A stretch of DNA of 64,000 nt from Myxococcales bacterium (GCA_002721815.1 PBLQ01000002.1:1-64000), one strand, 5' to 3'; counted from the first letter of the stretch, positions 33,040 through 43,802 are shown. A program made the numbers and translations. Notes: generated by a model from the letters alone, not told the origin.

Positions 33040-35382
33040 ATGCAAAAAAATGTGATCATGGGGCTTGCAGCGCTGTGGATGGCTGTCGGGTGTGTACCAA
33101 CGACGATCGATGATGAATTCGGAGGCAGTCGCTCTGAAGAAGTCACCGAAGCTCAAGACGAAGATGATGATGACAACAATCAGCAACCCAGTGATGCCGC
33201 GGGTAACTGCGATAACCCTTACACCCTCTTTCCCGACGGGGACAGTCAGACGCTGCCCACCACGGCCAGTGCCCTGACAGGTTCTTGTGGTGGTGAAGGT
33301 GCCGAAGTGGTTTATGAATTCACTTTGGAGGAGCGTTCTGGCGTTAACATTCAAGTGGGCGGTGCCGATGTGGTGGTTTACCTTCTAAAAGATACTTGTG
33401 ATGTGACCAAAGAAGTAGAGGGCAGTTGTGCTGACTCTAATGACCCCAGTGCCGTAGAAGAAATCAACTTGGGCACCTTAGAACCAGGTACTTATTACCT
33501 CGTCGTAGATACTTACTCAGCTGAAGTGACAGGGTCTTATACCATTCAATGGACGGTGACTGCAGGCGGTTTTTGTGCCAACGACGATTATGAGCCTAAC
33601 AACGAAGCGGGCGAGGCCGTTTCTTTGGGGGCCAGCGATATCGACACCGGCGCCCTCGACCAAGGCGAAGGGGAGCCCACCGCGTCCGTGGATTTCGAGC
33701 TTTGCAGCGATGATGTGGACTTCTTTTCCTTTGGCCACATGGGCGGCAATGTTTCAGTGAGCCACACCGTGGTTGAAGAGGCCGGGACCATTTCGGGTGA
33801 GGTCCTTCAATTGGTTATGGTGGGTGACGATGACAATGGCTACACCGCCACTGCTGGCGACAAAATGGGCGATTTGCCCTTCACCGGTGATTTGGATCGC
33901 GGCAGCTATTTGGTGAAACTCACTGCCACGGTGCCGGATACCACCAATGGCCCGAACTACACCATCGCGGTGGACCACGATTGCGAAGCAGACAGCTTGG
34001 ACGCCATTGATGCCGAAGACGATGATGGCTCTTTGGCAAACAACAGCGTGAGCCTCATGAACACCTTGGAAACGCCTACTTTGCGCACCATTTGTGGTGA
34101 AGACCTCGACACATTCTTGCTGCAAAACATCGTTGTTGGTGACGTCACGGCAACGCTTTCGGGTGGGGCAGCGTTGAGCGCCATCGTTCAAAGCGTGGGT
34201 GCAGAAGATGCATTGACCGTGGTCGCTGCTTCGACTGAAGTTTCTGGCGATGACTTGGTGATCACTTTGACCAATGCCGCTCCCGGGAACTATCTGGTCA
34301 CTGTGTCGGCCAACGGGGTGGCCACCACCACTGAATACGGCATTAACGCCATTTTCTCTGGAATTGAAAATGGGCCGGCCAACGGCACTTGTGCCAATGC
34401 TGAAACACTCGCTTTTTCCGCTGATGTGGCCTCGGCAATGGGCCATAACATTAATGGAACCGATGATGCGGAAGGGCCCACGCTCGAACGCGATGACGGT
34501 GAGGGCGGTACAGAAGAATATTCATGCAATGGTGAAGATTTGGCTGATGAAGCCATGACCACAGCTACGGCTGATGGCGTTGACGGGGTTGGAACGCCCG
34601 CCGATGTTTTCTATTACATGAACTTGGCTGCTGCCACGGATGTTGAAGTGGTTTTTGATGGTACTGATTCCGGTTTTTCTGGCGCGGTGTACATGATGAA
34701 CTCCGGAGGGACCTGTCCCTCTGATTTGAGCACACTCACCTATGTCAACGGCAGCGATGACAACCCTTTGTGTGCGGTGGGCACCTTCAGTCGTGTGCGT
34801 TTGGATGATTTGGCCGCTGGGGATTACCTGTTGGTTGTCGATGGCATCTTCGATCCCGGTTTTTCATTTTTCGGCATTCCTCCATCGGTGACCACGGGTG
34901 GGTTTACGCTGACCACGCAGCAATACCCCGATGGCTTTCCAGCGATTGGCAGCTGTGTGAATGCCACTGCGACCACATTGCCTGCGTCCGGCGCCAGTGT
35001 TGAAATGACGGTGAATGTTGAAGACGGTGAAAGCTGGATCGACAGCTACGCCGATTGTGGTGAATATGCGGACCGTGCTCGGGGCGGCAATGAGCAGATT
35101 TTCATTCTGGAGCCCACTTCCGATCTCACCATCTCGGTGAAAGCCGAGGGGGATTACGACACGGTGGTAGAGATTCGCGAAGCCAACACCACCGAAACCG
35201 GTGCGTTTCAATGCGAGAAGGGGACCCAAGTCACCTGTAATGATGATGGTGAGGGACTCGAAAATTACGGGTCTTTGATCGAGAGCGCTTCGCTCACCTC
35301 CGGTAAAACCTATTACTTGGTGGTCGATGCTTTCAACAGCAGCGCCAGTGGTTCGGTGACGGTCACTCTAACTGCTGAATAA
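33040..35382 (+). CDS. PPC-domain lipoprotein, intact paralog
   Basis: A 780-residue predicted lipoprotein (MQKNVIMGLAALWMAVGC) in the same arrangement as the interrupted neighbour. An acidic Asp-rich linker (TEAQDEDDDDNNQQ) is followed by about six beta domains with the recurrent TYYLVVDTYS / DYLLVVDG / TYYLVVDAFN and VDFFSFGHMGGNVS phrases, typical of PPC domains. Rich in Asp and Gly, likely calcium-binding and extracellular. The ATG at 33040 has AAAGGAAA upstream. The two genes are a tandem duplication, each with its own terminator. Function unknown; a role in adhesion or matrix is inferred. Confidence 0.85.
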   Translation: MQKNVIMGLAALWMAVGCVPTTIDDEFGGSRSEEVTEAQDEDDDDNNQQPSDAAGNCDNPYTLFPDGDSQTLPTTASALTGSCGGEGAEVVYEFTLEERSGVNIQVGGADVVVYLLKDTCDVTKEVEGSCADSNDPSAVEEINLGTLEPGTYYLVVDTYSAEVTGSYTIQWTVTAGGFCANDDYEPNNEAGEAVSLGASDIDTGALDQGEGEPTASVDFELCSDDVDFFSFGHMGGNVSVSHTVVEEAGTISGEVLQLVMVGDDDNGYTATAGDKMGDLPFTGDLDRGSYLVKLTATVPDTTNGPNYTIAVDHDCEADSLDAIDAEDDDGSLANNSVSLMNTLETPTLRTICGEDLDTFLLQNIVVGDVTATLSGGAALSAIVQSVGAEDALTVVAASTEVSGDDLVITLTNAAPGNYLVTVSANGVATTTEYGINAIFSGIENGPANGTCANAETLAFSADVASAMGHNINGTDDAEGPTLERDDGEGGTEEYSCNGEDLADEAMTTATADGVDGVGTPADVFYYMNLAAATDVEVVFDGTDSGFSGAVYMMNSGGTCPSDLSTLTYVNGSDDNPLCAVGTFSRVRLDDLAAGDYLLVVDGIFDPGFSFFGIPPSVTTGGFTLTTQQYPDGFPAIGSCVNATATTLPASGASVEMTVNVEDGESWIDSYADCGEYADRARGGNEQIFILEPTSDLTISVKAEGDYDTVVEIREANTTETGAFQCEKGTQVTCNDDGEGLENYGSLIESASLTSGKTYYLVVDAFNSSASGSVTVTLTAE

Positions 35383-35406
35383 ATCTAGATAAAACCAATC
35401 AAAGAG

Positions 35407-35442
35407 ACCCACCATGGCCGCTGGCCGGGTGGGTTTTTTTTT
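35407..35442 (+). terminator. Rho-independent terminator after the second PPC gene
   Basis: Stem ACCCACC / GGTGGGT with inner TGGCC-TGGCC region, followed by a run of nine T (35434-35442). It lies about 25 bases beyond the stop of the second PPC gene. Confidence 0.9.
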
Positions 35443-35511
35443 AAGCGTATGCTTGGCAATTACCGCCTTTTTACGGTCTAATCTGAAGGGAGTAGGAAAA
35501 AGGAAGTAACC

Positions 35512-36159
35512 GTGACCATGATTCGTTGTCCAGCCTGCGGTCGAATAAGCGATGGCCAAATGTGTTTGGCGTGTGGTCACGAATTTGTGGCGCCCAATCC
35601 CGATTCACCCGTGGTGACCCAACTGGGGCCCAATGAACTTACCACTGGCTCCTTAGATGCCATTACCGATACCGGGGTGGTGGCTTCCGCAGCAAACTTA
35701 CAAGTCTTATCCGACCTGTCTGGCGATGGCCCGAGCGTCGATTTATTAGATTTCGACTCTGATGATGAGATGGACATTGATTCGGCACCCAATCAAGTAT
35801 CAGAAGTATGGGGCGATGATTTTGAGTCTTCCACGGTGGTGACCAAAGGCGCCACTGCGCCCAACTCAGAAACGGTGGAGCTGGCACGCGTGGGTATGGA
35901 CGATGATGAAGAGGCCTTCTCTGATGCTGAAACGGTGACGGACTTCGTCCTCGATGAGCATCACAATGCGGTGACGGAAACTGCCGACACCCAAATCGAG
36001 CCCGAAAAGCGTAATAAACCGAGTCTAACCCCCTCGCGAGCCATCAAGTTATCTGCTCGGTTGGGGGCCATGGCCGAATCCATGGAAGCGTCGGGTCGCT
36101 TGGCAGATGCTGCGACGCTTTATGAGGCTGAAAAGTTGCTCCAAAGCCTTGGGAGCTAA
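35512..36159 (+). CDS. zinc-ribbon protein of unknown function
   Basis: A 215-residue protein that starts with a double CxxC zinc ribbon (RCPACGRISDGQMCLACGHEF), followed by a long acidic, low-complexity middle (DLLDFDSDDEMDIDS, DDDEEAFSDAE). A short C-terminal helical part follows (AIKLSARLGAMAESMEASGRLADAATLYEAEKLLQSLG) resembling a single TPR-like hairpin. No signal peptide. The GTG at 35512 is preferred because AGGA lies 7 bases upstream; the ATG at 35518 would be too far. It lies 103 bases before leuS. Function unknown. Confidence 0.65.
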   Translation: MTMIRCPACGRISDGQMCLACGHEFVAPNPDSPVVTQLGPNELTTGSLDAITDTGVVASAANLQVLSDLSGDGPSVDLLDFDSDDEMDIDSAPNQVSEVWGDDFESSTVVTKGATAPNSETVELARVGMDDDEEAFSDAETVTDFVLDEHHNAVTETADTQIEPEKRNKPSLTPSRAIKLSARLGAMAESMEASGRLADAATLYEAEKLLQSLGS

Positions 36160-36262
36160 AATCAGGCGCTCCTGAGACGCAAATCCCCAAATGTAGGTTG
36201 AGCCCTCGGCGCGGGACTGCTAGGTCATGGGTCCATTGAAACGATCTTGAAGAGGCAAAGCT

Positions 36263-38821
36263 ATGCGTTATCAGCCCGCACAAATAGAACCCAAATGGCA
36301 GCAAGTTTGGGATGAGCAAAAAACCTTTAAAACATCCACCGACATGGCGGAATTGAAGGGCAAACCCAAATATTACGTGCTGGATATGTTTCCTTACCCC
36401 AGTGGGGCGGGTCTCCATGTGGGACACCCTGAGGGATACACGGCCACCGATGTGTTGGCGCGGTACAAGCGCATGTTGGGTTTTAATGTTTTACACCCCA
36501 TGGGATGGGACGCTTTCGGATTGCCTGCTGAACGTGCAGCCATGCGAGACAACATTCATCCAGCCGTCATCACCAAAACGAACGTAGATAACTTTAGGCG
36601 GCAAATTAAAAGCTTGGGGTTCAGTTACGATTGGGACCGTGAGGTGAGCACCACTTCGGCCGATTACTACAAATGGACCCAATGGATTTTCTTGAAACTC
36701 GTCGAAAAAGATTTGGCTTATATGGCCGAAGTTCCGGTGAACTGGTGTCCTGCATTAAAAACAGTTCTGGCCAATGAAGAAGTCAAAGATGGGGTTTACG
36801 TAGAGACGGGTGACCCCGTTGAAAAAAGGGTCATGAAGCAATGGATGCTCAAAATCACCGCATACGCAGACAGACTTCTCCATGATCTCGACGACGTGGA
36901 TTGGCCCGAAGGTGTCAAAGAAATGCAGCGCAACTGGATCGGTTACTCCTTGGGGGCCAAAATCCAGTTCGAGGTGGAAAACGCACAGGCGCAATTTGGC
37001 GTGTTCACCACCCGTGCCGATACATTAATGGGGTGCACCTACTGTTGTTTGGCCCCAGAGCATCCACTGCTTAAAGACATCACCACGCCTCAGCAACGAG
37101 AGGCCGTAGACCAATACATCCAGACCGCAGGCCAAAAAGACGCACTGCAACGCACCGATTTGGAGAAGGACAAAACCGGCGTGTTCACAGGCGCTTATGC
37201 CATTCATCCGGTGACGGAAAAAAAGGTGCCCATTTGGGTCGCCGACTACGTGTTGATGTCCTACGGCGAAGGGGCAGTGATGGCGGTCCCAGCCCATGAC
37301 GAGCGCGACCACGCTTTTGCTTTAAAGTATGATTTGCCCATCGTCGAGGTGGTGTCAGGCGGTGAGAAAAGCGTGCAAGAAGCGGCGCACACTGGGAATG
37401 GCACTTTGGTCAACTCGGACTTTTTGAATGGCTTGGACGTGTCTGCGGCGAAAGAACGCATGGCGGCCTGGCTCGAAGAACACAGTCGTGGCGAAAAATC
37501 TCATAACTACAAACTTCGAGATTGGCTGTTTTCGCGTCAGCGTTATTGGGGAGAACCTTTCCCCGTGATTCATTTTGATGATGGCTCCTATGAAACCGTG
37601 CCCGTGGACCAGTTGCCGGTTGAGTTGCCCGCCGTCGATGAATACAAGCCCACCGATGACGGTCGGCCACCTTTGGCCCGAGCTGGCGATGAGTGGCTGA
37701 TGGTTGAGTTGCCAGATGGCCGAAAGGGCATGCGCGAAACCAACACCATGCCTCAGTGGGCAGGCTCTTGTTGGTACTACCTGCGCTATCTCGACCCCAC
37801 CAACAGTGAAGAACCTTGGTCCAAGGAGGCTGAAAATTACTGGATGCCCGTGGACTTGTATGTGGGCGGGGTGGAGCATGCCGTCTTGCATCTGCTTTAC
37901 GCGCGTTTTTGGCACAAAGTCCTTTACGATTGTCAGCGTGAGGATGGTTCGCGTTGGGTGAGCACCAAAGAACCGTTCCAAAAGCTTTTCAACCAAGGCA
38001 TGATTTTGGCGTACAGCTATCGCGATGCCCGTGGCAAATATTACCACCCCTCTGAAGTGGAAGAGAAGGATGGGAAGTGGTTCGTTCAGGCCTCTGGCGA
38101 GCCTGTCGAAACCCAAATTGAAAAGATGTCCAAAAGTCGTCTCAATGTGGTGAGCCCCGATGAAGTGATCGAGCAATACGGGGCTGATGCCATGCGGTTG
38201 TATGAACTCTTCATGGGGCCCTTAGACCAAACCAAGCCCTGGCAAACCTCAGGGGTAGACGGCGTGTATCGCTTTTTGCAACGGGTGTGGCGTTTGGCCA
38301 TCGATGAAGAAAGCGGTGAGGTCTCCCAAAGGGTGACGGACGAAGCGGCCGCCTCGCAGGCTGATTTAAACAAGCTTTTTCACAAAACCATCAAAAAGGT
38401 GACTGTGGACTTGGACAACATGCGGTTCAACACGGCCATTGCCGCAATGATGACCTTTCTCAATGAGGCCAGCGCCGCTGAGCGATTGCCCAAACCCATC
38501 TTGATGGATTTCATTCGCTTGGTGGGCCCATTTGCGCCTCATTTGGCTGAAGAGCTGTGGGCGCGTTTGGGTGGTGAAGGGCTGATTTCTTTGGCCGATT
38601 GGCCCCAGCACGATGAACAACTCTGCATCGATGATACCATTAAAATGGTGTTGCAGGTGAACGGTAAAAAACGAGACGAAATCGACGTGCCTCGGGACAT
38701 GCCCAAGGGCGAGATAGAACAGCTTGCTTTGGGTAACGAACGGGTTTTGAAATTCACCGAAGGCAAAGAACCGCGTCGGGTGATCGTGGTGCCCGGCCGT
38801 TTGGTGAACGTGGTGGTTTAG
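36263..38821 (+). CDS. leuS: leucyl-tRNA synthetase
   Basis: Charges tRNA-Leu with leucine and edits mischarged amino acids. Length 852 residues, as usual for bacterial LeuRS. HIGH motif as [14 protein letters not shown] (residues ~49-62). The CP1 editing domain ([22 protein letters not shown], then [14 protein letters not shown]) is complete. KMSKS appears as [11 protein letters not shown] near residue 617. The C-terminal anticodon-binding part follows. AGAGG precedes the ATG. The stop overlaps the convergent gene by 4 bases (TTAG). Confidence 0.97.
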   Translation: MRYQPAQIEPKWQQVWDEQKTFKTSTDMAELKGKPKYYVLDMFPYPSGAGLHVGHPEGYTATDVLARYKRMLGFNVLHPMGWDAFGLPAERAAMRDNIHPAVITKTNVDNFRRQIKSLGFSYDWDREVSTTSADYYKWTQWIFLKLVEKDLAYMAEVPVNWCPALKTVLANEEVKDGVYVETGDPVEKRVMKQWMLKITAYADRLLHDLDDVDWPEGVKEMQRNWIGYSLGAKIQFEVENAQAQFGVFTTRADTLMGCTYCCLAPEHPLLKDITTPQQREAVDQYIQTAGQKDALQRTDLEKDKTGVFTGAYAIHPVTEKKVPIWVADYVLMSYGEGAVMAVPAHDERDHAFALKYDLPIVEVVSGGEKSVQEAAHTGNGTLVNSDFLNGLDVSAAKERMAAWLEEHSRGEKSHNYKLRDWLFSRQRYWGEPFPVIHFDDGSYETVPVDQLPVELPAVDEYKPTDDGRPPLARAGDEWLMVELPDGRKGMRETNTMPQWAGSCWYYLRYLDPTNSEEPWSKEAENYWMPVDLYVGGVEHAVLHLLYARFWHKVLYDCQREDGSRWVSTKEPFQKLFNQGMILAYSYRDARGKYYHPSEVEEKDGKWFVQASGEPVETQIEKMSKSRLNVVSPDEVIEQYGADAMRLYELFMGPLDQTKPWQTSGVDGVYRFLQRVWRLAIDEESGEVSQRVTDEAAASQADLNKLFHKTIKKVTVDLDNMRFNTAIAAMMTFLNEASAAERLPKPILMDFIRLVGPFAPHLAEELWARLGGEGLISLADWPQHDEQLCIDDTIKMVLQVNGKKRDEIDVPRDMPKGEIEQLALGNERVLKFTEGKEPRRVIVVPGRLVNVVV

Positions 38822-39477
38822 TCAGAGGTTTCGCTCTCGTCCCACTGAAATCGAAAGGCGCAGCGGTCATGGCCTTGGGCCAAGGTTTCTTCGCGGGTCA
38901 TGAGCACTTTGAGTTCCGGTCGGTTGAAGAGGGTTTCATCAGCACCGCAAAACAAAGGGGCCAAATCAGGCCGGCCCAGTTCTCGCGCCAAGCCAACGAA
39001 GTGACAGGCTTTCACATCAAACGCAAAATGCGCGTTGGGGGCAGACACCACTTCGGCCTCTGCATTAAAAAATTGTTGCAGGCCTTTTTGGGCGAATTCA
39101 TTTTTGGCAGACACACTTTTTTGGTGCCAAGCTTCGGGTGGTGGGTTTTTGACTGCGAATTGAATGAATCGGGCGCCACTTTCGCCGACGATTCTTTTGA
39201 GAACAGACCGGGTGCGTTCTTGGGATAGTTTTAAATCTAAGCCCAAAACGGCATCGAGAATTAAGACGGGTTCCAATTGGTGACGGGTGAGGGCTTCAGC
39301 TGGGGATATGGGGTTTTGTCGCTGTAGTGCGGCAAAGGGTTTTTGCCACAGTTGTCGCCATCCAAAGCACAAAAAACAGTGGAGCATGCCGAAGACACCC
39401 AACTCTTCCTTGAGAATGCGGGCTGCCAGCGGAAAGCTGTGTTTGAGGTCAAACACCATGAGTTGAAACTTGTTCAA
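38818..39477 (-). CDS. L-2-amino-thiazoline-4-carboxylate hydrolase-like protein
   Basis: A 219-residue protein whose C-terminal half resembles the ATC hydrolase family (step of L-cysteine formation from ATC in some pseudomonads; also found in proteins of unknown role). Visible: [35 protein letters not shown], then [24 protein letters not shown], the conserved H-x-R/D-C-x-F-R-F end. The start is TTG at 39477 with AGAGG 6 bases upstream. Nine bases after the small membrane protein's stop, so coupled. Activity on ATC is not implied by context. Confidence 0.65.
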   Translation of the reverse strand: MNKFQLMVFDLKHSFPLAARILKEELGVFGMLHCFLCFGWRQLWQKPFAALQRQNPISPAEALTRHQLEPVLILDAVLGLDLKLSQERTRSVLKRIVGESGARFIQFAVKNPPPEAWHQKSVSAKNEFAQKGLQQFFNAEAEVVSAPNAHFAFDVKACHFVGLARELGRPDLAPLFCGADETLFNRPELKVLMTREETLAQGHDRCAFRFQWDESETSD

Positions 39478-39486
39478 ATCAGGCCT

Positions 39487-39774
39487 CTAACTGTTCTCAG
39501 AAGGGGGTGAGTTGGTTTTTAGCAAACGGGGGAGAATTTCGGTCAGGCCCAGGTAGAGGGAAAGTCCAACAATGGCCACCCACGTTTCCAGGGCGTACAG
39601 ACGACGCGTCACCATTTTTTCAAAAGGCATGTCTAAAGCCTGACCCCACAAAGGACCGCTGCCTTCACCGGTCACCACAAAAAAGACCATATATGCGCCA
39701 TAAAGAACCTGGATGACCAGATTAATGACGATGAGCCAGTGCAGGGCCTTCAAGAAGCCGGGCAAATTTTTCAT
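39487..39774 (-). CDS. small two-helix membrane protein
   Basis: A 95-residue protein with two membrane segments (residues ~10-36 and ~62-82) and a short charged C-terminus. The ATG at 39774 has AAAGGAAG 5 bases upstream. It precedes the ATC-hydrolase-like gene in the same direction and is divergent from the YfhO-like gene. No family recognised. Confidence 0.6.
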   Translation of the reverse strand: MKNLPGFLKALHWLIVINLVIQVLYGAYMVFFVVTGEGSGPLWGQALDMPFEKMVTRRLYALETWVAIVGLSLYLGLTEILPRLLKTNSPPSENS

Positions 39775-39884
39775 TGTTCTTCCTTTAAATCTTGGTGTCT
39801 CTCCATTGTTCTTACCATCTTTTGGATTTTTCGCGATGGGCTTTGTACTTGTTGGCACATCCACAGAAATGGTATGGGAAAAGA

Positions 39885-41813
39885 ATGGGTTCACCAAAGA
39901 AGACGTCTTACTGGCTGCTCTTGCTGGGTTTAAGCGGTTTGGCCACCGGCTTTCAGGTTTTCATTTGGCTCTATGATGCACCCTATGCACACGCCACCCG
40001 TGGTGATAATTTCATCGCGTTTTTGCCTACCATTAAAGCGCACACGGATGGTTTGCTCGCTCTGAATTTCCCAAAGGCCATTTGGGGTATTGGGGCGGGC
40101 TGGGACCCCTTTGAGAGCGGTCAAATGGGGATTTTCTATCCGCTGTATCATTTGGCCAATCTGGTTGCGCGGTTGCTGGGGAAGCCCTTAGCTCTGTTAG
40201 AGGTCAGCTATGTGCTCCATCAGATACTATTGATTGCGATGATTCTTCGTTGGGGCACCGGCGGCCCAATGAAGCTTGCGGGCTTGGTCTTGGCGCTGGT
40301 TTTTGCTCCAGCGCCCTTTATTCTCGGGCTCAACTGGCATCTCTACGGCATTTCACACATTTGGTTCATTGGCATGCTGTTGTATTTAGAGCGGCACGAT
40401 TATTTTCAAAACGATCCGAAGCGGCTGAAGCATTCCGTGGTGCTCTTGCTATTGAACGCCTTGTTTTTTATTGCCGCCCACCCACAGATGTTCGTTTGGG
40501 GGGAACTCTTTGTGGGTTTTTGGGTAATGTGTTTTGCACCCAACCGGAAAGCTAAAATTCAAACCTTGTGGTTGATTTTTGTGATTAATCTTCCAGTGGT
40601 GCCATCATTGATTTATCTGAAATGGGTTTCCACGCTGGCCACCCCCAACATGATGGTATTTCGAAGCTCGTCTGCTGGGCTCATGCATTTTTCTCAGGAT
40701 GTACATGTGGCCCTCGGTGCTACCTTTTTTGGGAACTTCATGGGGGATGATCAATTCATTTTGTGGTCCGATAAAATTGGTAAGGGCGGTATCGGCCTTT
40801 TTTTTCAGCCCATTTGGGGCGTGGCCCTGGTCTTGACCCTGATGCGTCGCAGGTGGGGCGTGGCTGCTTTTTTGGTTTTCTTGATGATGATGCTGGGCGT
40901 TCGCACTTTTCCCTGGATGGAGTATTTGGCGGTGGGTCCTTTTCGAGGCTTTCGATGGACATGGAAGTTAGCCATTTACGCCAGTCCCATCGCGATTTTA
41001 ATGCTCATTAAGATGACCGAAGCGCGACAGCGTTGGGTCGCTCCGTTGCTCTTGGGGACGGGTTTGGTTTCCATGCTCATTTGTTTTCAAGGACGGCATT
41101 TTAACCTCTCCGCTGCTTTGTCCATTTTGCATCCCTATGGTTTGGCGGAGATTTTGGATGAAACACGGACTTGTCTGGATGACATTGAAGTCCCAGAAAC
41201 GGCGCGATTGGCTCACGTGGGAGACCACAGCATGGAGGACCCAGCCCCCATCATCGTCATGGGGCTCATGGGGAATACGGCCTTACTCGTAGACCGCGGG
41301 ACCATCCACATCTACAATCCTTTGGAGCGCCGAGAAGCGGCGGAAGGTCATTTACAAATTACCGTGCCTTGGCGTGTCCATTTGGATACCGAAGAATTTT
41401 TGAGCAACCGGGAACGCATTGAGACCGCATTTCGATTCATCGGCGTGACCCATTTGTATTCCGCTGACCGTCGTTTGGTCCCTCAAGATGAAGCGAAATC
41501 CTGCACGGATCGTTTGGGGCGTGAAGTGTATTTCTGGCCGCTTGCCAATGCGCGGACCACCCCATACCCGCATCCCATGTCTTTGGAGGCTGCGGACAAT
41601 GTCACAGTGCAAAGTGATGGGACACTCTTTGTGGAAACAGACGCCCAACAAACACCGCAGTTAAATGTCACCCGGGAAATCGCTTGGGAGCAAACTGAAT
41701 CAGGTTGGATAGGGTACCCTCAGCCATTGCACCCCGGCTGGTTTGTGGCCACGGTCTTTTTGCTATTGGGAGTTTTGATTTGGCTTCGACGGAGAGGGGG
41801 CGCCGATGCATAG
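39885..41813 (+). CDS. multi-spanning membrane protein, YfhO-like (GT-C type)
   Basis: A 642-residue membrane protein with about 11-12 membrane segments, then a soluble periplasmic domain (residues ~430-600) and a final membrane helix with WLRRRG stop-transfer. The N-terminal part DNFIAFLPTIKAHTDG, then FESGQMGIFYPLYHLANLVARLLG, matches YfhO-type polyprenyl-phosphate glycosyltransferase-like proteins, which are thought to modify lipoteichoic or envelope glycans. FRGFRWTWKLAIY is a conserved loop near the centre. Start chosen at ATG 39885, since the longer frame adds an unlikely soluble stretch. Substrate unknown. Confidence 0.65.
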   Translation: MGSPKKTSYWLLLLGLSGLATGFQVFIWLYDAPYAHATRGDNFIAFLPTIKAHTDGLLALNFPKAIWGIGAGWDPFESGQMGIFYPLYHLANLVARLLGKPLALLEVSYVLHQILLIAMILRWGTGGPMKLAGLVLALVFAPAPFILGLNWHLYGISHIWFIGMLLYLERHDYFQNDPKRLKHSVVLLLLNALFFIAAHPQMFVWGELFVGFWVMCFAPNRKAKIQTLWLIFVINLPVVPSLIYLKWVSTLATPNMMVFRSSSAGLMHFSQDVHVALGATFFGNFMGDDQFILWSDKIGKGGIGLFFQPIWGVALVLTLMRRRWGVAAFLVFLMMMLGVRTFPWMEYLAVGPFRGFRWTWKLAIYASPIAILMLIKMTEARQRWVAPLLLGTGLVSMLICFQGRHFNLSAALSILHPYGLAEILDETRTCLDDIEVPETARLAHVGDHSMEDPAPIIVMGLMGNTALLVDRGTIHIYNPLERREAAEGHLQITVPWRVHLDTEEFLSNRERIETAFRFIGVTHLYSADRRLVPQDEAKSCTDRLGREVYFWPLANARTTPYPHPMSLEAADNVTVQSDGTLFVETDAQQTPQLNVTREIAWEQTESGWIGYPQPLHPGWFVATVFLLLGVLIWLRRRGGADA

Positions 41814-41872
41814 ATCATTGCCCGATATAGGTCCGGTATCATTGGCTCGGGTGTCATTGAGCTTTGGGGGAT

Positions 41873-43075
41873 TCAGATATCGCTCCGCGCAGGTGGTGGT
41901 GTGGTGATATTGCGGTCCAGCACCTGCGCTTTGTTGAGCACGTGGGTGAAAATCGTGACCAAAATACTGGCGATGGGTACGGCGAACAACGCGCCGGTCA
42001 TGCCGTAGAAGTGTTGCCCAGTCATCAGGGCCAATACGATGAGGGCGGGGTGAATTCGAGATGCATCGCCCATGATCTTAGGATTTAAAAAATTCCCTTC
42101 TAAGAAGTGAATGCCCAAAATCCATAGCAAGCCAGCCAGACCAGTGAGAAAGCTTTGGGTGAGACCCACCAAAACGATGGGGATGGTGCTGATGATGGTC
42201 CCAAAAATGGGTATCAGAGAGAAGATGGCCGCTAATGTGGCTAATACAAAGGCAAATTTGATGTTGAAAATCAGCAACCCGATGAGGGTAAGAATGCCGT
42301 TGACCAGACAAATGAGTAACTGGCCACGCACCACGCCCGAAAGGCCACGATCAAAGCGTCCGAGCAGCCCATTGAACTCATTTTGGTCTTCCAACGGAAC
42401 CATTGAGAAGAAGAAGTTTTTCACTCGGTCAATATCGGAGAGCAAAAAAGCTGTGATCATCAAAACCAGAAAGAACTTAAAAATGAAGCCCATGAGCCCC
42501 GCGATAATGGCTTGGGCCTGACCGAGAATCACGCGGGTTTCCTTTTTGAGTAACAGAGCGCTGTCTTTGAGCATTTGGCGCCAGACCTGTCCGATGTCCA
42601 GCGTAAACATGTTTTCAGGGCCATCGGCCCGCGGGTTGCTGGTGGGCGAAGAGGTGCCCAATATGCGCACGTGCACATTATAGTTGGCCAGTTTGGTTTC
42701 GATTTGCTTGGCAAAGGTATCTATTTTGTCGTCTGTGAGTTCATCGGCCAGCTGGGTGGTGGCTTGGGTGAGCTTGGTCATCTCTGAGACGATTTGTGGG
42801 ATGAAGAAGATGCTGGCCAAGTAGGTGATGGCAAAAAAGCCAGCATATATGATCAGAATAGCAACCCATCTGGGGGGCTTTCTACCTCTGAAGCCTCTTT
42901 CGTTGGCTCGGGTGACCAATGGATTAAGGATATAGCCCAAAAAGCCGGCAATGATAAAGGGCAGCAGGACTTCATGAACGGTCCACAGACACACCAAAAG
43001 CGCCAGCCAAAGTGAGGTCAACATCAGGTTGCGCCGGGTCTTTTGGTTTTGAAGGTAATGAGAAAGTGGCTGCAT
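41873..43075 (-). CDS. AI-2E family transporter / permease (PerM-like)
   Basis: A 400-residue membrane protein of the AI-2E family. It has membrane segments near the N-terminus, a soluble segment (residues ~95-190) and a C-terminal bundle. Motifs: PFIIAGFLGYILNPLV, then ILGIHFLEGNFLNPKIMGDASRIHPALIVLALMTGQHFYGMTGALFAVPIASIL, typical of the family. Members include the proposed autoinducer-2 exporter TqsA and other permeases; substrate here is unknown. AGGA lies 7 bases before the ATG. Confidence 0.9.
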   Translation of the reverse strand: MQPLSHYLQNQKTRRNLMLTSLWLALLVCLWTVHEVLLPFIIAGFLGYILNPLVTRANERGFRGRKPPRWVAILIIYAGFFAITYLASIFFIPQIVSEMTKLTQATTQLADELTDDKIDTFAKQIETKLANYNVHVRILGTSSPTSNPRADGPENMFTLDIGQVWRQMLKDSALLLKKETRVILGQAQAIIAGLMGFIFKFFLVLMITAFLLSDIDRVKNFFFSMVPLEDQNEFNGLLGRFDRGLSGVVRGQLLICLVNGILTLIGLLIFNIKFAFVLATLAAIFSLIPIFGTIISTIPIVLVGLTQSFLTGLAGLLWILGIHFLEGNFLNPKIMGDASRIHPALIVLALMTGQHFYGMTGALFAVPIASILVTIFTHVLNKAQVLDRNITTPPPARSDI

Positions 43076-43196
43076 AAATTATCCTGGCTCACTTATACCA
43101 ATCGGCGGAATTTACTCAAAAAAACAGACATTTCTTTTCAAAAGCTAACGTGCTGTTTTAATACTCTTGAGCGCTTTTTTGTTTTCGAGGTTTTTT

Positions 43197-43760
43197 ATGA
43201 GATTTCATCCTTATCTTTCTGTTTTCATTGTTGGTTTTCTTGTTTCGTGTGCCACGGCCGATCCGGAAGCCAATGAGGGGGGAGAATGTGCCATGGCCTC
43301 CGATTGTGCCGAGCCAGAGGGCGCGCCTTGTGCTGGCTGCGTCCCTCTTGCCGCGATGCTCTGTGATCATGGAACATGTACTGAAAGAGGGGAAGATACA
43401 TTAGATGTGGTGGCTGATGTGATGTTGGCACGCGGTGATGTCACCGATAACACACAATCCTTAGTGTACGCATTGGCGTCTCAAAATGGCGGCAGCGAAG
43501 AAATGCGCTGTCAGTCTGCTGTTTCCTCGACAGGCGGTGTGGTGGACGGTCTCAATGTGTTCGCTTCGGGATACAAAAACGTCAGCGGTGGCTCTTATCA
43601 CCAGGATTTGGCTTTGGGCCGGTCGCCCAGTGTTCCCTTACTAATTATAGTATGGGGCACGGATGGCGTGGGTGGCCAGGGCAACCAAACCGGTACCGGT
43701 TGCCTGGAGGTGGCAGCCGCCACTGTTGAAGAGGAAGATCTACTAGTGAACGTCGAATAG
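43197..43760 (+). CDS. small Cys-rich lipoprotein
   Basis: A 187-residue predicted lipoprotein (MRFHPYLSVFIVGFLVSC). A short Cys-rich knot follows (GGECAMASDCAEPEGAPCAGCVPLAAMLCDHGTC), then a beta-rich domain (LSLVYALASQNGG-like, SPSVPLLIIVWGTDG). GAGG lies 6 bases before the ATG at 43197; a longer frame from 43167 lacks a ribosome site. No family recognised. Confidence 0.65.
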   Translation: MRFHPYLSVFIVGFLVSCATADPEANEGGECAMASDCAEPEGAPCAGCVPLAAMLCDHGTCTERGEDTLDVVADVMLARGDVTDNTQSLVYALASQNGGSEEMRCQSAVSSTGGVVDGLNVFASGYKNVSGGSYHQDLALGRSPSVPLLIIVWGTDGVGGQGNQTGTGCLEVAAATVEEEDLLVNVE

Positions 43761-43786
43761 CTTATTTTGTGCTCCCGAGCTTGAAA

Positions 43787-43802
43787 ACACAACATATAGT
43801 GT
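43787..43802. promoter_or_regulatory. NrdR-box-like 16-base inverted repeat
   Basis: ACACAACATATAGTGT matches the NrdR-box consensus ACACWATATATWGTGT at 15 of 16 positions. It lies about 100 bases before the radical-SAM-like gene and about 1.6 kb upstream of nrdA. A possible -35 (TTGACG, 43825-43830) lies 22 bases downstream of it. Confidence 0.4.
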
